DNA of 64,000 bases, taken from positions 1,417,399 through 1,481,398 of the forward strand of contig NZ_JAGFPK010000001.1 in the NCBI RefSeq assembly GCF_017599385.1. Reading direction: 5' to 3'. A program made the position numbers and the translations under genes. The stretch comes from Ciceribacter sp. L1K22 (lineage in GTDB: Bacteria; Pseudomonadota; Alphaproteobacteria; Rhizobiales; Rhizobiaceae). Of this stretch, positions 8,144-16,342 are shown in pieces; within the stretch, counting starts at the first letter, position 1; each line of letters begins with the position of its first letter. The notes under the pieces were generated by a model that was given only the letters and a program-made list of their open reading frames with translations, did not search any database and was not told the origin of the DNA.

Positions 8144-11100
8144 ATGAGCCAGCAACTGATCAACCAGTATCTGAACGATATCGACCGCATCCGGAAATTT
8201 TCCGGCTCCGTCAACGAACAGGTGATCCGCCGCGCCTTTCGCCATCTGCTCGACACCTGGGCGACATCGCACAAGCTGGTCTTCCTGGAGGAACTGCCTT
8301 TCGAGACGGCCTTGAAGACCACTGTCTACCCCGACGGCACGGTGCTGCACGACATCCGCGTGCCGCTTGGCTATTGGGAGGCGAAGGACACCAAGGACGA
8401 CCTCGACGAGGAAATCCGCAAGAAGTTCGCCAAGGGCTATCCGCAGGACAACATCATCTTCGAGAATTCCGAGGTCGCCGTGCTGGTGCAGAACCGGCAG
8501 GAGGTGATGCGCGCCTCGATGACCGACACGGATGCGTTGCTCCGTCTCGTCACGCTGTTCTTCTCCTACGAGCGGCCGGAAATCGCCGAATTCCGCAAGG
8601 CGGTGGAACAGTTCAAGGCCGACCTGCCGGCGGTGCTCGACGCGCTGAGAGCCCGCATCGAGACGGCCTATGCCGAAAACGCCACCTTCCGCGCCGCCGC
8701 CGCCCGCTTTCTCGACACGTGCAAGGAGACGATCAATCCGACGCTCGGCGAGGCCGATGTGCGGGAAATGCTGATCCAGCACATCCTGACGGAGGAAATC
8801 TTCGCCCATGTGTTCAACGACAGCGATTTCCACCGCAAGAACAACATCGCCCATGAACTCTACGAGCTGGAGGACAAGTTCTTCACCGGCGCGGTGAAGC
8901 GCGAGACGCTGAAAGGGCTTGAAGCCTACTACGCCGCGATCCGGGCGAACGCCGCGCAGATTTCCAGCCACTCGGAGAAGCAGACCTTTCTCAAGGTCAT
9001 CTACGAGAACTTCTATAAGGTCTACGACACCAAGAAGGCCGACCGGCTCGGCGTGGTCTATACGCCGAACGAGATCGTCAAGTTCATGATCGAGGGCGCC
9101 GACTGGCTCTGCCAGACGCATTTCGGCAGGAACCTCGTCGACGAGCATGTGGAAATCCTCGACCCCGCGACGGGCACCGGCACCTTCATCTGCGAACTGC
9201 TCGAATATTTTCGCGGCGACCCGAGGAAGCTCGCGCACAAATACAAGAACGAGCTGCACGCCAACGAGGTGGCGATCCTGCCCTATTACGTCGCCAACCT
9301 GAACATCGAGGCGACCTATGCGGCAATTACCGGCCAGTTCGCCGAATTCCCCAACCTCTGCTTCGTCGACACGCTGGATAATGTCGAGGGGCTCGGAATC
9401 CGCTCCGGCCACCAGCACGACATGTTCGCGGCGCTGTCGGACGAGAACATCGAGCGCGTCAAGCGCCAGAACGCGCGGAAGATTTCCGTCATCATCGGCA
9501 ATCCGCCGTATAATGCCAACCAGCAGAACGAGAACGACAACAACAAGAACCGGACCTACCCGCGCGTCGACGAGCTGATCAAGTCGAGCTACATCCGGCT
9601 CTCAACGGCGCAGAAGACCAAGGTCTACGACATGTATGCCCGCTTCTTTCGCTGGGCCTCTGACCGCATGCACGACGACGGCGTGCTCGCCTTCGTCACC
9701 AACCGCTCCTTCATCGACAGCCGCACCTTCGATGGCTTCCGCAAGGCGGTGGCCGAGGAATTCAACGAGGTCTACGTGGTCGATCTCGGCGGCGACGTGC
9801 GCGCCAACCCGAAACTCTCGGGCACCAAGCACAATGTCTTCGGCATCCAGACGGGCGTGGCGATCTCCTTCCTCGTCAAGCGCCGCAAGCAGAAGGGCTG
9901 CAAGATCTTCTACGCCCGCCGGCCGGAATTCGACACGGCGGCGGACAAGCTCGCCTTTCTTGGCGCCGCGAAGCTTTCGACGATGGGCTTCGAGCGGGTG
10001 GAGCCGGACAAGAAGGGTAACTGGATCAATCTGACGGAGAATGACTGGGATGACTTCATTCCGGTCGTGGACAAAGCAAGCAAAGGGGCACGAACCGCGT
10101 CAGGTAAGCGTGCGGTGTTTTCAATGTTCTCACTCGGCGTTGTCACAGCGCGAGATCAATGGGTTTACGACAATGATCGGATTCACTTGGAGAATAAAGT
10201 TCGCTACTTCATCCAAGTTTACGAGTCTGAGCGAACGCGCTGGAAGGCTACAGATCAATCTTTAGGAACCGGCGATTGGGTTTCTCGCGAAATAAAGTGG
10301 GCGAGGGAACTTGAGCGCTTTTTACGCAACGACACCAAGGTGGAGTTTGAGGAAAGAAAAATCAGAACAGCTGCCTATCGACCGTTCCTGAAGTTGTATA
10401 CCTACTATGATCGCGTCCTAACCCATTGTATCTATCAACAGGACTCTATCTTTCCTGTCGGGACGAATGTCCAAAACAACGTTCTGACGTTCAGCGATCC
10501 CGCAGCTCAAAAACCGTGGATGACGTTAAGTGTCGTTGATCTGCCAGACCTTCATTTGGTTGGCCCAGCCGCTGGAACGGTATGTGCCCCTCTCTACCGC
10601 TACACCGCCGATGGCGAGCGGGTCGACAATATCACCGACTGGGGGCTGAAGCAGTTTCGGGCGTTTTACGGCAAGGATGGCGGAAGTCCTCGCCCTGAGG
10701 TGCCGCCGCAGGCGGCCTCGAAGGGAGAGGACGCGATATCCTCGGTTTCAGCCTCCGAGCCCGCCGCGTCACCCCCCTCTGCCCCTGTCGGGGCATCTCC
10801 CCCACAAGGGGGGAGATCGAAGAAAGCCGCCGCCATCACCAAGGAAGACATCTTCCACTATGTCTACGGCGTGCTGCACGACCCGGTCTATCGGGAAAAA
10901 TACGCGCTGAACCTTAAGCGCGACTTCCCGCGCATTCCCTTCTATCCCGACTTCCGGGCCTGGGCGGACTGGGGCAGGCGGCTGATGGACCTGCATATCG
11001 GCTACGAGACGGTCGAGCCCTGGCCGATCGCCCGCACCGACATGCCGGACGAGGGCGCCCGCGCCGCCGGCGTTTCGCCGAAGACAATCCTGAAGGCCGA

Positions 11101-11377
11101 CCGCGACAATGGCGTGATCCGCATCGACAGCGAGACCACGCTGTCAGGCATTCCCAAGGAAGCCTTCGACTACCGGCTCGGCAACCGCTCTGGCCTCGAA
11201 TGGATTCTCGACCAGTACAAGGAAAAGACGCCGAAGGACCCGACCATCCGCGAGAAGTTTAACACCTATCGCTTCGCCGACTACAAGGAGCATGTGATCG
11301 ACCTGATCGCCCGCGTGACCCGCGTGTCGGTCGAGACCATGGAGATTGTCGAGGCGATGAAGGCGGCGCGGCGCTAG
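8144..11377 (+). CDS. Type ISP/IIG-like restriction-modification enzyme (fused nuclease, N6-adenine methyltransferase and specificity region)
   Basis: A 1077-residue single-chain enzyme. The N-terminal region has a PD-(D/E)xK-type nuclease pattern (Asp64 ... Glu79-Ala-Lys81). A helical stretch follows, then an N6-adenine methyltransferase with SAM motif DPATGTGTF (340-348) and catalytic NPPY (453-456). The C-terminal part resembles the specificity domain of type ISP enzymes. No helicase motifs are present, so it is shorter than true ISP enzymes and closer to single-chain type IIG. It is solitary and would both methylate and cut. Bases about 10055-10600 are visibly poorer in GC than the flanks, and 10686-10817 carries two palindromic repeats in frame. 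ATG 8144 follows GGGGGCGGA; an in-frame ATG at 8120 is possible. Confidence 0.9.
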   Translation: MSQQLINQYLNDIDRIRKFSGSVNEQVIRRAFRHLLDTWATSHKLVFLEELPFETALKTTVYPDGTVLHDIRVPLGYWEAKDTKDDLDEEIRKKFAKGYPQDNIIFENSEVAVLVQNRQEVMRASMTDTDALLRLVTLFFSYERPEIAEFRKAVEQFKADLPAVLDALRARIETAYAENATFRAAAARFLDTCKETINPTLGEADVREMLIQHILTEEIFAHVFNDSDFHRKNNIAHELYELEDKFFTGAVKRETLKGLEAYYAAIRANAAQISSHSEKQTFLKVIYENFYKVYDTKKADRLGVVYTPNEIVKFMIEGADWLCQTHFGRNLVDEHVEILDPATGTGTFICELLEYFRGDPRKLAHKYKNELHANEVAILPYYVANLNIEATYAAITGQFAEFPNLCFVDTLDNVEGLGIRSGHQHDMFAALSDENIERVKRQNARKISVIIGNPPYNANQQNENDNNKNRTYPRVDELIKSSYIRLSTAQKTKVYDMYARFFRWASDRMHDDGVLAFVTNRSFIDSRTFDGFRKAVAEEFNEVYVVDLGGDVRANPKLSGTKHNVFGIQTGVAISFLVKRRKQKGCKIFYARRPEFDTAADKLAFLGAAKLSTMGFERVEPDKKGNWINLTENDWDDFIPVVDKASKGARTASGKRAVFSMFSLGVVTARDQWVYDNDRIHLENKVRYFIQVYESERTRWKATDQSLGTGDWVSREIKWARELERFLRNDTKVEFEERKIRTAAYRPFLKLYTYYDRVLTHCIYQQDSIFPVGTNVQNNVLTFSDPAAQKPWMTLSVVDLPDLHLVGPAAGTVCAPLYRYTADGERVDNITDWGLKQFRAFYGKDGGSPRPEVPPQAASKGEDAISSVSASEPAASPPSAPVGASPPQGGRSKKAAAITKEDIFHYVYGVLHDPVYREKYALNLKRDFPRIPFYPDFRAWADWGRRLMDLHIGYETVEPWPIARTDMPDEGARAAGVSPKTILKADRDNGVIRIDSETTLSGIPKEAFDYRLGNRSGLEWILDQYKEKTPKDPTIREKFNTYRFADYKEHVIDLIARVTRVSVETMEIVEAMKAARR
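10686..10732. repeat. Palindromic repeat inside coding sequence (element 1)
   Basis: The outer arms GTCCTCGCCCT (10686-10696) and AGGGAGAGGAC (10722-10732) pair with one mismatch around an inner GCCGCC/GGCGGC hairpin. It resembles the dispersed intergenic palindromes of rhizobial genomes and lies in frame within the restriction-modification gene. Confidence 0.65.
10771..10817. repeat. Palindromic repeat inside coding sequence (element 2)
   Basis: Two consecutive hairpins: GCCCC-tgtc-GGGGC (10781-10794) and ATCTCCCCC-acaa-GGGGGGAGAT (10795-10817), preceded by ACCCCCCTCT. I recognise this as a very common dispersed repeat of Rhizobium-type genomes, normally intergenic. Here it is translated as a Pro/Ala/Ser/Gly-rich linker. 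Confidence 0.7.
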
Positions 11378-11386
11378 GGCGGTCCG

Positions 11387-11602
11387 TCACCGCCGGCGGC
11401 GGCGCTGGAGGAGTTCGGACCAGACGAGCAGCGCAAAGCCGCCGACCAGGGCGGCTATGCCCCGGCCGATCCATTCCGATTGATCGACCACCATGGTCGC
11501 CCCGGACACCGGATAGTTGCCGAACCCCTGACCGACCCAGATGAACCCGATCAGGAGCGAAAGCGACCCGAGCACGATCAGCCCGAGTTTCGCCACCACC
11601 AT
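11387..11602 (-). CDS. Two-helix membrane microprotein with WVGQG motif (paralogue 1)
   Basis: A 71-residue protein with two hydrophobic helices (about 5-27 and 45-63) and a short Arg-rich C-terminus (QRRRRR), so the tail should be cytoplasmic. The first helix ends in FIWVGQGFG, and a short polar loop ending in SEW precedes helix 2. The same plan recurs in the proteins at 15768-15971 and 16021-16245. I know no function for this family. It is convergent with the restriction-modification gene (9-base gap) and lies downstream of the Hsp70-like gene on the other side. Confidence 0.7.
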   Translation of the reverse strand: MVVAKLGLIVLGSLSLLIGFIWVGQGFGNYPVSGATMVVDQSEWIGRGIAALVGGFALLVWSELLQRRRRR

Positions 11603-11704
11603 AAGCCCGCCTCTCCTTTAGCTAAGGCCGAAGGATAGGGGGGAAGCGTTAAAAGTTCGGATGCATGCGACCGATGCCGGGGCCGCGGTGACCGGCCGAC
11701 GCGA

Positions 11705-12997
11705 TCAGACCGTCCATTCGCCGATGTCGTCGCGCTCGCCGATCAGCGCGAGACCATGGGCGATGGAGACCAGTTCGCCGCCGCTTTCGATGCGGGAGCC
11801 GTCGAAGCGTTCGGAGAAGATCCGCCGGACGGCGGGCACGAAGGACGTGCCGCCGGTGAGGAAGACGCGGTCGACATCGGCCGCCGTGGTGCCGGTGCTG
11901 GAAAACAGGCTGTCGAGCGCCGTTTCCATCTCGGCGAGATCGCCGGCGATCCACCGTTCGAAATCGGAGCGCTTCACCATCTTGCGGCCGGCGGCACCAA
12001 GCGGCGCGAAGCAGAACTCCGCCTCTTCCGCCGAGGAGAGCACCATCTTGGTCGCCGAGACCGCCTGGTAGAGCGGGTAACCCTCGTCGTTTTCGATCAG
12101 GTCGATGAAGAGCTCCAGCTTGTCCGGCTCCACCGCCTGGCGCACCAGCGATTTCAGGTCGGCATATTCCTTGGAGGTCTTGAAGACGGACAACTGGTTC
12201 CAGCGCGAGAAATTGATGTAGTAGTTGCTGGGCACGTCGAGCAGCTTGTCGAAGCTCTTGAACAGGCTGCCCTTGCCGATCTCCGGCGCCACCAGATGCT
12301 CGATGATGCGGGCGTCGAACTGGTCGCCCGCGATGCCGACGCCGGAATGGCCGAGCGGCCGGGCGGACAGCCGTCCCGCCGACTTCTCGAAGCGGATCAG
12401 CGAATAGTCCGTCGTGCCGCCGCCGAAGTCGGCGACCAGCACGGTCGCGTCGGTCTGCAGCGTGCGGGCAAAATAGAAGGCCGCCGCCACCGGTTCGTAG
12501 ACATAGTGGATTTCGGGAAAATCGAGGCGGGCGAGTGCGGCGTTGTAGCGCTCGACGGCGAGCGCCGGATCGGCGTTGGCGCCGGCGAAATGGACCGGCC
12601 GGCCGGCCACGACACGCCGCATGCCCCCCGGCCAACCGTCGCCTGCATAGGTTTTCAGCCGGTTGAGGAAGACCTCCATCAGGTCCTCATACTGGAAGCG
12701 CCGGCCATGCACGATCGTGCCCTGGAACAGCGGCGAGGCGGCGAAGGTCTTGATCGACTGCAGGAAGCGGCATTCGCCGGGATTGTCGATGAAGGCCCGG
12801 ATTGCCGCCTGTCCGGCCTCCACCTTCAGCGCGCGGGCGCCAAGCTGGGGGTCCTTCAGGAACGATAGCGCGGTGCGCATGCTGTCCGTGGTGCCGGCCG
12901 GCGAGGTGAAGGCGAGCGACTGCGTCTCATCCGCACTTGCCGCGAGCGACAGCACCGTGTTCGTCGTGCCGAAATCAAGCCCCAGCGCCTCAGCCAT
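11705..12997 (-). CDS. Hsp70-family ATPase domain protein (YegD-like)
   Basis: A 430-residue actin-fold ATPase consisting of the Hsp70 nucleotide-binding domain without the substrate-binding and lid domains. Phosphate 1 is LGLDFGTTNT near the N-terminus, phosphate 2 is VLVADFGGGTTDYSL, and the adenosine motif is VFLTGGTSFVPAVRRIF. This is the layout of E. coli YegD, whose client and partner are not firmly established. The ATG at 12997 gives MAEALGLDFG directly before the first motif. A longer open frame upstream overlaps the AmpR gene and was not used. It probably forms its own transcription unit. Confidence 0.92.
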   Translation of the reverse strand: MAEALGLDFGTTNTVLSLAASADETQSLAFTSPAGTTDSMRTALSFLKDPQLGARALKVEAGQAAIRAFIDNPGECRFLQSIKTFAASPLFQGTIVHGRRFQYEDLMEVFLNRLKTYAGDGWPGGMRRVVAGRPVHFAGANADPALAVERYNAALARLDFPEIHYVYEPVAAAFYFARTLQTDATVLVADFGGGTTDYSLIRFEKSAGRLSARPLGHSGVGIAGDQFDARIIEHLVAPEIGKGSLFKSFDKLLDVPSNYYINFSRWNQLSVFKTSKEYADLKSLVRQAVEPDKLELFIDLIENDEGYPLYQAVSATKMVLSSAEEAEFCFAPLGAAGRKMVKRSDFERWIAGDLAEMETALDSLFSSTGTTAADVDRVFLTGGTSFVPAVRRIFSERFDGSRIESGGELVSIAHGLALIGERDDIGEWTV

Positions 12998-13140
12998 GAC
13001 TGCCGCTCCTTCTGTCCGTGATCGTCGATGAACCGGCAAGGCCGGCGAAAGGCGGGCATCAAGCCCTGACTGCGAGGCCGGCCTTTTGGCATGAAGGTCT
13101 CTTCGAGGCAAGGGTGGGGCCGACCTTTGCTGGAAGTCGC

Positions 13141-14025
13141 TCAGCCCGAGGTGCGCAACGGCGTTGTCGCCTCGTCGAGCCACGAACGGAAGGCTACCAT
13201 GGCCGGTGTTTCGGCCTTTGATTTCAGCCGCGTCAGCCAGTAGCAACCGGTCGCGACGGCGATCGGAAAGGGCTGTTCGAGCGCTCCCACCGAGAGATGT
13301 CGTGCAAACATCAGCGGTGGCGCGAGCGCGATCCCCATGCCGCTCAGCGCCGCCTCCACCATGAGAGAGGAGGAATCGAAGACCGGCCCGTGCACCGGCG
13401 GCGCCGCGCTGCCGGCCGTGGCAAACCACATCGGCCACTCGTCGCGGCGATAGGAACGCAGCAGCGTATGGCCGGCGATATCGTCGGGCCGCTTCAGGCT
13501 TCGCGCGATGGCCGGAATGCACAGCGGCGACAGCGGCGCCTCGAACAGGGCGTGCGCTTCCGTATCGTGCCAGGCGCCGTTGCCGAACCGGATGGCGAAG
13601 TCGAGCCCTTCGGCCGCGATGTCGACGCGGTTGTTGTTGGTCGAGAGCCTGAGATCGACATGCGGATGGCGGGCGCGGAACTCGGCAAGGCGCGGCAGCA
13701 GCCAGCCGACGGCGAACGTGCCGACCGCGCCGATCGTCAACACCTCGCGCAGATGCCCGCCCTCGAAGCGTTCCAGCGTCGCTGCCATCCGGTCGAAGGC
13801 ATCCTTCAGCACCGGCAGCAGCGCCTGCCCCTCCTCGGTGATCATCAGCCCGCGCGGCAGGCGGCGGAACAGGCTGACGCCAAGCCGCTCCTCCAGCACC
13901 TTCACCTGATGGCTGACGGCCGCCTGGGTCACGCAGAGCTCGATCGCCGCACGGGTAAAGCTCAGGTGCCGGGCAGACGCCTCGAAGGCGCGCAGCGCGT
14001 TAAGCGGCAGATGCGGACGAACCAT
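13141..14025 (-). CDS. ampR: LysR-family regulator, AmpR/GcvA type
   Basis: A 294-residue regulator. The N-terminal helix-turn-helix (MVRPHLPLNALRAFEASARH, then LSFTRAAIELCVTQAAVSHQ) is close to the AmpR consensus; the effector-binding domain fills residues 90-290. AmpR proteins activate an adjacent divergent beta-lactamase gene in response to muropeptides, and the gene here is divergent from a class D beta-lactamase gene 109 bases away. The start at 14025 was chosen because TTGAGGAA precedes this ATG and homologues begin MVRPHLP; a TTG four codons upstream is the only alternative. The regulatory link is inferred from layout. Confidence 0.85.
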   Translation of the reverse strand: MVRPHLPLNALRAFEASARHLSFTRAAIELCVTQAAVSHQVKVLEERLGVSLFRRLPRGLMITEEGQALLPVLKDAFDRMAATLERFEGGHLREVLTIGAVGTFAVGWLLPRLAEFRARHPHVDLRLSTNNNRVDIAAEGLDFAIRFGNGAWHDTEAHALFEAPLSPLCIPAIARSLKRPDDIAGHTLLRSYRRDEWPMWFATAGSAAPPVHGPVFDSSSLMVEAALSGMGIALAPPLMFARHLSVGALEQPFPIAVATGCYWLTRLKSKAETPAMVAFRSWLDEATTPLRTSG

Positions 14026-14134
14026 GACATTCCTCAAGCCCTAGAAAAATTGATGGCTCGCCGCAGATATCATCGTTTGTCGCCGGCGGCCATCGGCGAT
14101 TAGAGAGGAGCGGCAGTCAACGCGGGAGAGCAGC
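14026..14134. promoter_or_regulatory. Divergent ampR/beta-lactamase control region
   Basis: A 109-base gap between the divergent genes. CTAGAAAAATTGATGG (14041-14056) resembles the A-rich dyad often found in front of AmpR/GcvA-type LysR genes and is a candidate operator half. AGAGAGGAGCGG and GGGAGAG just before 14135 provide the ribosome-binding site for the beta-lactamase. The exact operator is not provable by eye. Confidence 0.35.
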
Positions 14135-14953
14135 ATGGTTTTGCGAAGGAAGTTTGTGGTGGCGCTGGGAATGGCCGCATTCGGGGCGTTTTCATTGCCG
14201 TCGGTCGTCTCTGCGAAGGATATCATCCATTGTACCGTTATCGCCGATCTCGACAGCGGCGACGTCCTGCACCGCGAAGGGACCTGCGACAAGGGTTTCT
14301 ATCCGCAGTCGACCTTCAAGCTGCCTTTGGCCATGATGGGTTATGACGCGGGCATCCTGATCGACGAGAAGACGCCGCGCTGGGACTACAAGCCGGAGTT
14401 CAAACGCTCGAAGCGGGAGCAGAAATCCGTCGATCCGACGATCTGGGAAAAGGACTCCATCGTCTGGTACTCGCAGGAGATCACCCGCAAGCTCGGCGAA
14501 AACCGCTTCGCCGACTATGTCCAGCGGTTCGGCTACGGCAATCGCAACGTTTCCGGCGGGCCGAGCTCCGACGGGTTGACGGAATCCTGGCTGATGTCCT
14601 CGCTTCTGATTTCGCCCGACCAGCAGGTCGATTTCCTGCGGCGCTTCCTGACGGGCGCTCTGCCGATTTCCGATGCGGCCTTTGATTATACTCAGGCGAT
14701 CACGCCCCGGTTCGAGGCGAAGGACGGTTGGACCGTGAAAGGCAAGACCGGCAGCGGCTGGCTGCGCGACAAGGCCGGCAAGACCAACCGCAACCGGCCG
14801 CTCGGCTGGTTCGTCGGCTGGGCCGAACGGGACGGCCAAACCCTGGTCTTCGCCCGCATGCGCGTCGCCGACCGGCCGCAGGAGGAGCCGATCAGCTTCG
14901 CCACCCGCGACAGCCTGATCGCCGATCTGCCGAAACTGGCGGAAGACTTCTGA
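14135..14953 (+). CDS. Class D (OXA-type) beta-lactamase
   Basis: A 272-residue periplasmic serine beta-lactamase. A Sec signal peptide (MVLRRKFVVALGMAAF..., cleavage after SVVSA) is followed by all class D motifs: STFK at 59-62 with the nucleophile Ser59 and the Lys that becomes carboxylated, SIV at 108-110, YGN at 134-136, and KTG at 204-206 with GWFVGWAERDG after it. Cys33 and Cys51 could form a disulfide. Length matches the family (250-280). It should hydrolyse penicillins and possibly oxacillin; the spectrum cannot be read. It is divergent from an AmpR-type regulator, an arrangement better known for class A and C enzymes. Confidence 0.92.
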   Translation: MVLRRKFVVALGMAAFGAFSLPSVVSAKDIIHCTVIADLDSGDVLHREGTCDKGFYPQSTFKLPLAMMGYDAGILIDEKTPRWDYKPEFKRSKREQKSVDPTIWEKDSIVWYSQEITRKLGENRFADYVQRFGYGNRNVSGGPSSDGLTESWLMSSLLISPDQQVDFLRRFLTGALPISDAAFDYTQAITPRFEAKDGWTVKGKTGSGWLRDKAGKTNRNRPLGWFVGWAERDGQTLVFARMRVADRPQEEPISFATRDSLIADLPKLAEDF

Positions 14954-15048
14954 GCTAGCCACGGACAGGCTTGAAACGCTGCAATATCGATTAGAATTGA
15001 CTCGACACACTCCTATAAGTTGTTATTGTTCGTTAACCTCTAGCTGTC

Positions 15049-15708
15049 ATGATTTCCCGCAGGTCGCAGATGCGTGAGCCGATGATTGGTTTTCAGGCGC
15101 GAATGCCGCTGACCGCGCCTTCTCCTGAGGACAAACTGATATTTATCGTCGACAACTCGGGAGTTGTCCGCGCGGCGACGGCGCCCTATCTTGGCATCGA
15201 GACCGAATGGAAGAAGCCTACGGCTTCAACGTATGAGGACTGGACTGTGACTCGCGAGGAAATCGACGCTAAGCTTGAGCGAACGGAAGCCCGAGTGGAG
15301 CGCAGCGTTGCCGAACTCAAGAGTGAGTTTGCCGCGTTCGAAGGTCGCATCGACCGGGGAGTGGGCGATCTGAGAACCGATATCGCGGCCCAAATCGGCG
15401 CCTTGCAGGCGACGTTGAAAGATACGCAACATCAAACGCAACTTTCGCTGGCCCATCTGCCGTCCAAGACCTTCATCGTCGGCACGGCGTTTTCCATCGT
15501 GGCCGTTTTGTTCGGCTTGTTCGCCTTTGGGGCAACTCAGTTTGGTAATGGAATAATGGCCGCCAGTTCGTCGGTGTCTCAGGCCGTCGAGGCGCAGTCG
15601 ACCTCCAGACAGAACGCGGAGCAGATTGCCGTGTTGACCAGCGCCATGGAGGAACTGATGGACCAGATTCGTCAGAAGACGACCTCAAGCGCACCATCCT
15701 CACACTGA
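15049..15708 (+). CDS. Hypothetical coiled-coil membrane protein
   Basis: A 219-residue protein that I do not recognise. The N-terminal 60 residues look globular and polar. Residues about 65-125 are a heptad-like coiled coil rich in Glu, Arg and Ala (EEIDAKLERTEARVERSVAE). A single transmembrane helix follows (TFIVGTAFSIVAVLFGLFAF), then a second short coiled coil. It is probably an oligomeric inner-membrane protein. No good ribosome-binding site precedes the ATG at 15049; in-frame ATGs at 15070 and 15082 are possible starts. An A/T-rich promoter-like stretch lies at 15000-15040. Confidence 0.6.
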   Translation: MISRRSQMREPMIGFQARMPLTAPSPEDKLIFIVDNSGVVRAATAPYLGIETEWKKPTASTYEDWTVTREEIDAKLERTEARVERSVAELKSEFAAFEGRIDRGVGDLRTDIAAQIGALQATLKDTQHQTQLSLAHLPSKTFIVGTAFSIVAVLFGLFAFGATQFGNGIMAASSSVSQAVEAQSTSRQNAEQIAVLTSAMEELMDQIRQKTTSSAPSSH

Positions 15709-15767
15709 AATTTGAAGCACGCCGCCGACGGTTTGCAATATCGGCCGTCACACGTGCTTTGCCCCAA

Positions 15768-15971
15768 CTAGCGCTCGAAGCGGCGGGAGACGAACATCAG
15801 GACGATGCCCGCCGCAGCCAGAAGGATGCCGTAGAGCACCCACGGCGCCTGGTTGATCATGAAACTGGAGGCGGGGTAGGGGAAAAGTCCCGTGCCCTGG
15901 CCGACCCAGACAATGCCGATGATGATCGCCAGAAGGGCGACGATGCGGATGAGACGTCGTGCGATGGTCAT
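15768..15971 (-). CDS. Two-helix membrane microprotein with WVGQG motif (paralogue 2)
   Basis: A 67-residue protein beginning MTIARRLIRIVALLAIIIG, with two hydrophobic helices and a positively charged C-terminus (SRRFER). Helix 1 ends in IVWVGQGTG and a loop with PASSFMINQAPW leads into helix 2, matching the proteins at 11387-11602 and 16021-16245. GGGAG precedes the ATG at 15971. It lies 49 bases downstream of the third paralogue on the same strand, so the two are probably co-transcribed. The function is unknown. Confidence 0.7.
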   Translation of the reverse strand: MTIARRLIRIVALLAIIIGIVWVGQGTGLFPYPASSFMINQAPWVLYGILLAAAGIVLMFVSRRFER

Positions 15972-16020
15972 GGGGTTCTCCCTTCGACGGGCGGATGCCC
16001 GTCCGGGAACGGCCACCGCT

Positions 16021-16245
16021 TCAGTGGATGTGGGTGCCATCCTTGCGCAGCAGGCGCCGGGTGGCAACCAGCACCAGGAGACCGAAGGCCGCGACAAGCG
16101 CGCCGTTGATCACCCAGACGCTTTCCTTCGAGATGAAACCGGTGCCGGGAAGGCTGATCGCGCCGGTGCCATGACCGACCCACAGCAGGCCGACGACGAG
16201 AATGAGACCGCCGATGACGGTCAGGCCGAAACGAATCTGTTCCAT
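16021..16245 (-). CDS. Two-helix membrane microprotein with WVGHG motif (paralogue 3)
   Basis: A 74-residue protein (MEQIRFGLTVIGGLILVVGL...) with the same two-helix plan as its neighbour. Helix 1 ends in LLWVGHGTG, the loop reads PGTGFISKESVW, and the tail is basic (TRRLLRKDGTHIH). GGAGGAG three bases before the ATG at 16245 is a strong ribosome-binding site and fixes the start; a longer frame begins at 16278. It is the first gene of a probable two-gene unit with 15768-15971. Confidence 0.7.
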   Translation of the reverse strand: MEQIRFGLTVIGGLILVVGLLWVGHGTGAISLPGTGFISKESVWVINGALVAAFGLLVLVATRRLLRKDGTHIH

Positions 16246-16342
16246 GTACTCCTCCGGTGGAACGATTTGTCGCACCACTATAGCGCAGCTTCACCGTTTC
16301 ACCAGAGGAATTTGCGACAACCGGTCGCAGGGCGGTTGTCGT

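Noticed and set aside
8117..9418. Minus-strand open frame opposite the methyltransferase gene
   Set aside because: It is antisense to the nuclease and methyltransferase motifs, with a composition typical of shadow frames.
13000..13522. N-terminal extension of the Hsp70-like gene
   Set aside because: It overlaps the AmpR gene and lacks any domain; the first phosphate motif follows directly after the ATG at 12997.
14041..14056. Definite AmpR binding site
   Set aside because: Only an A-rich half-dyad is visible; without footprint or alignment data it is listed as a low-confidence control region only.
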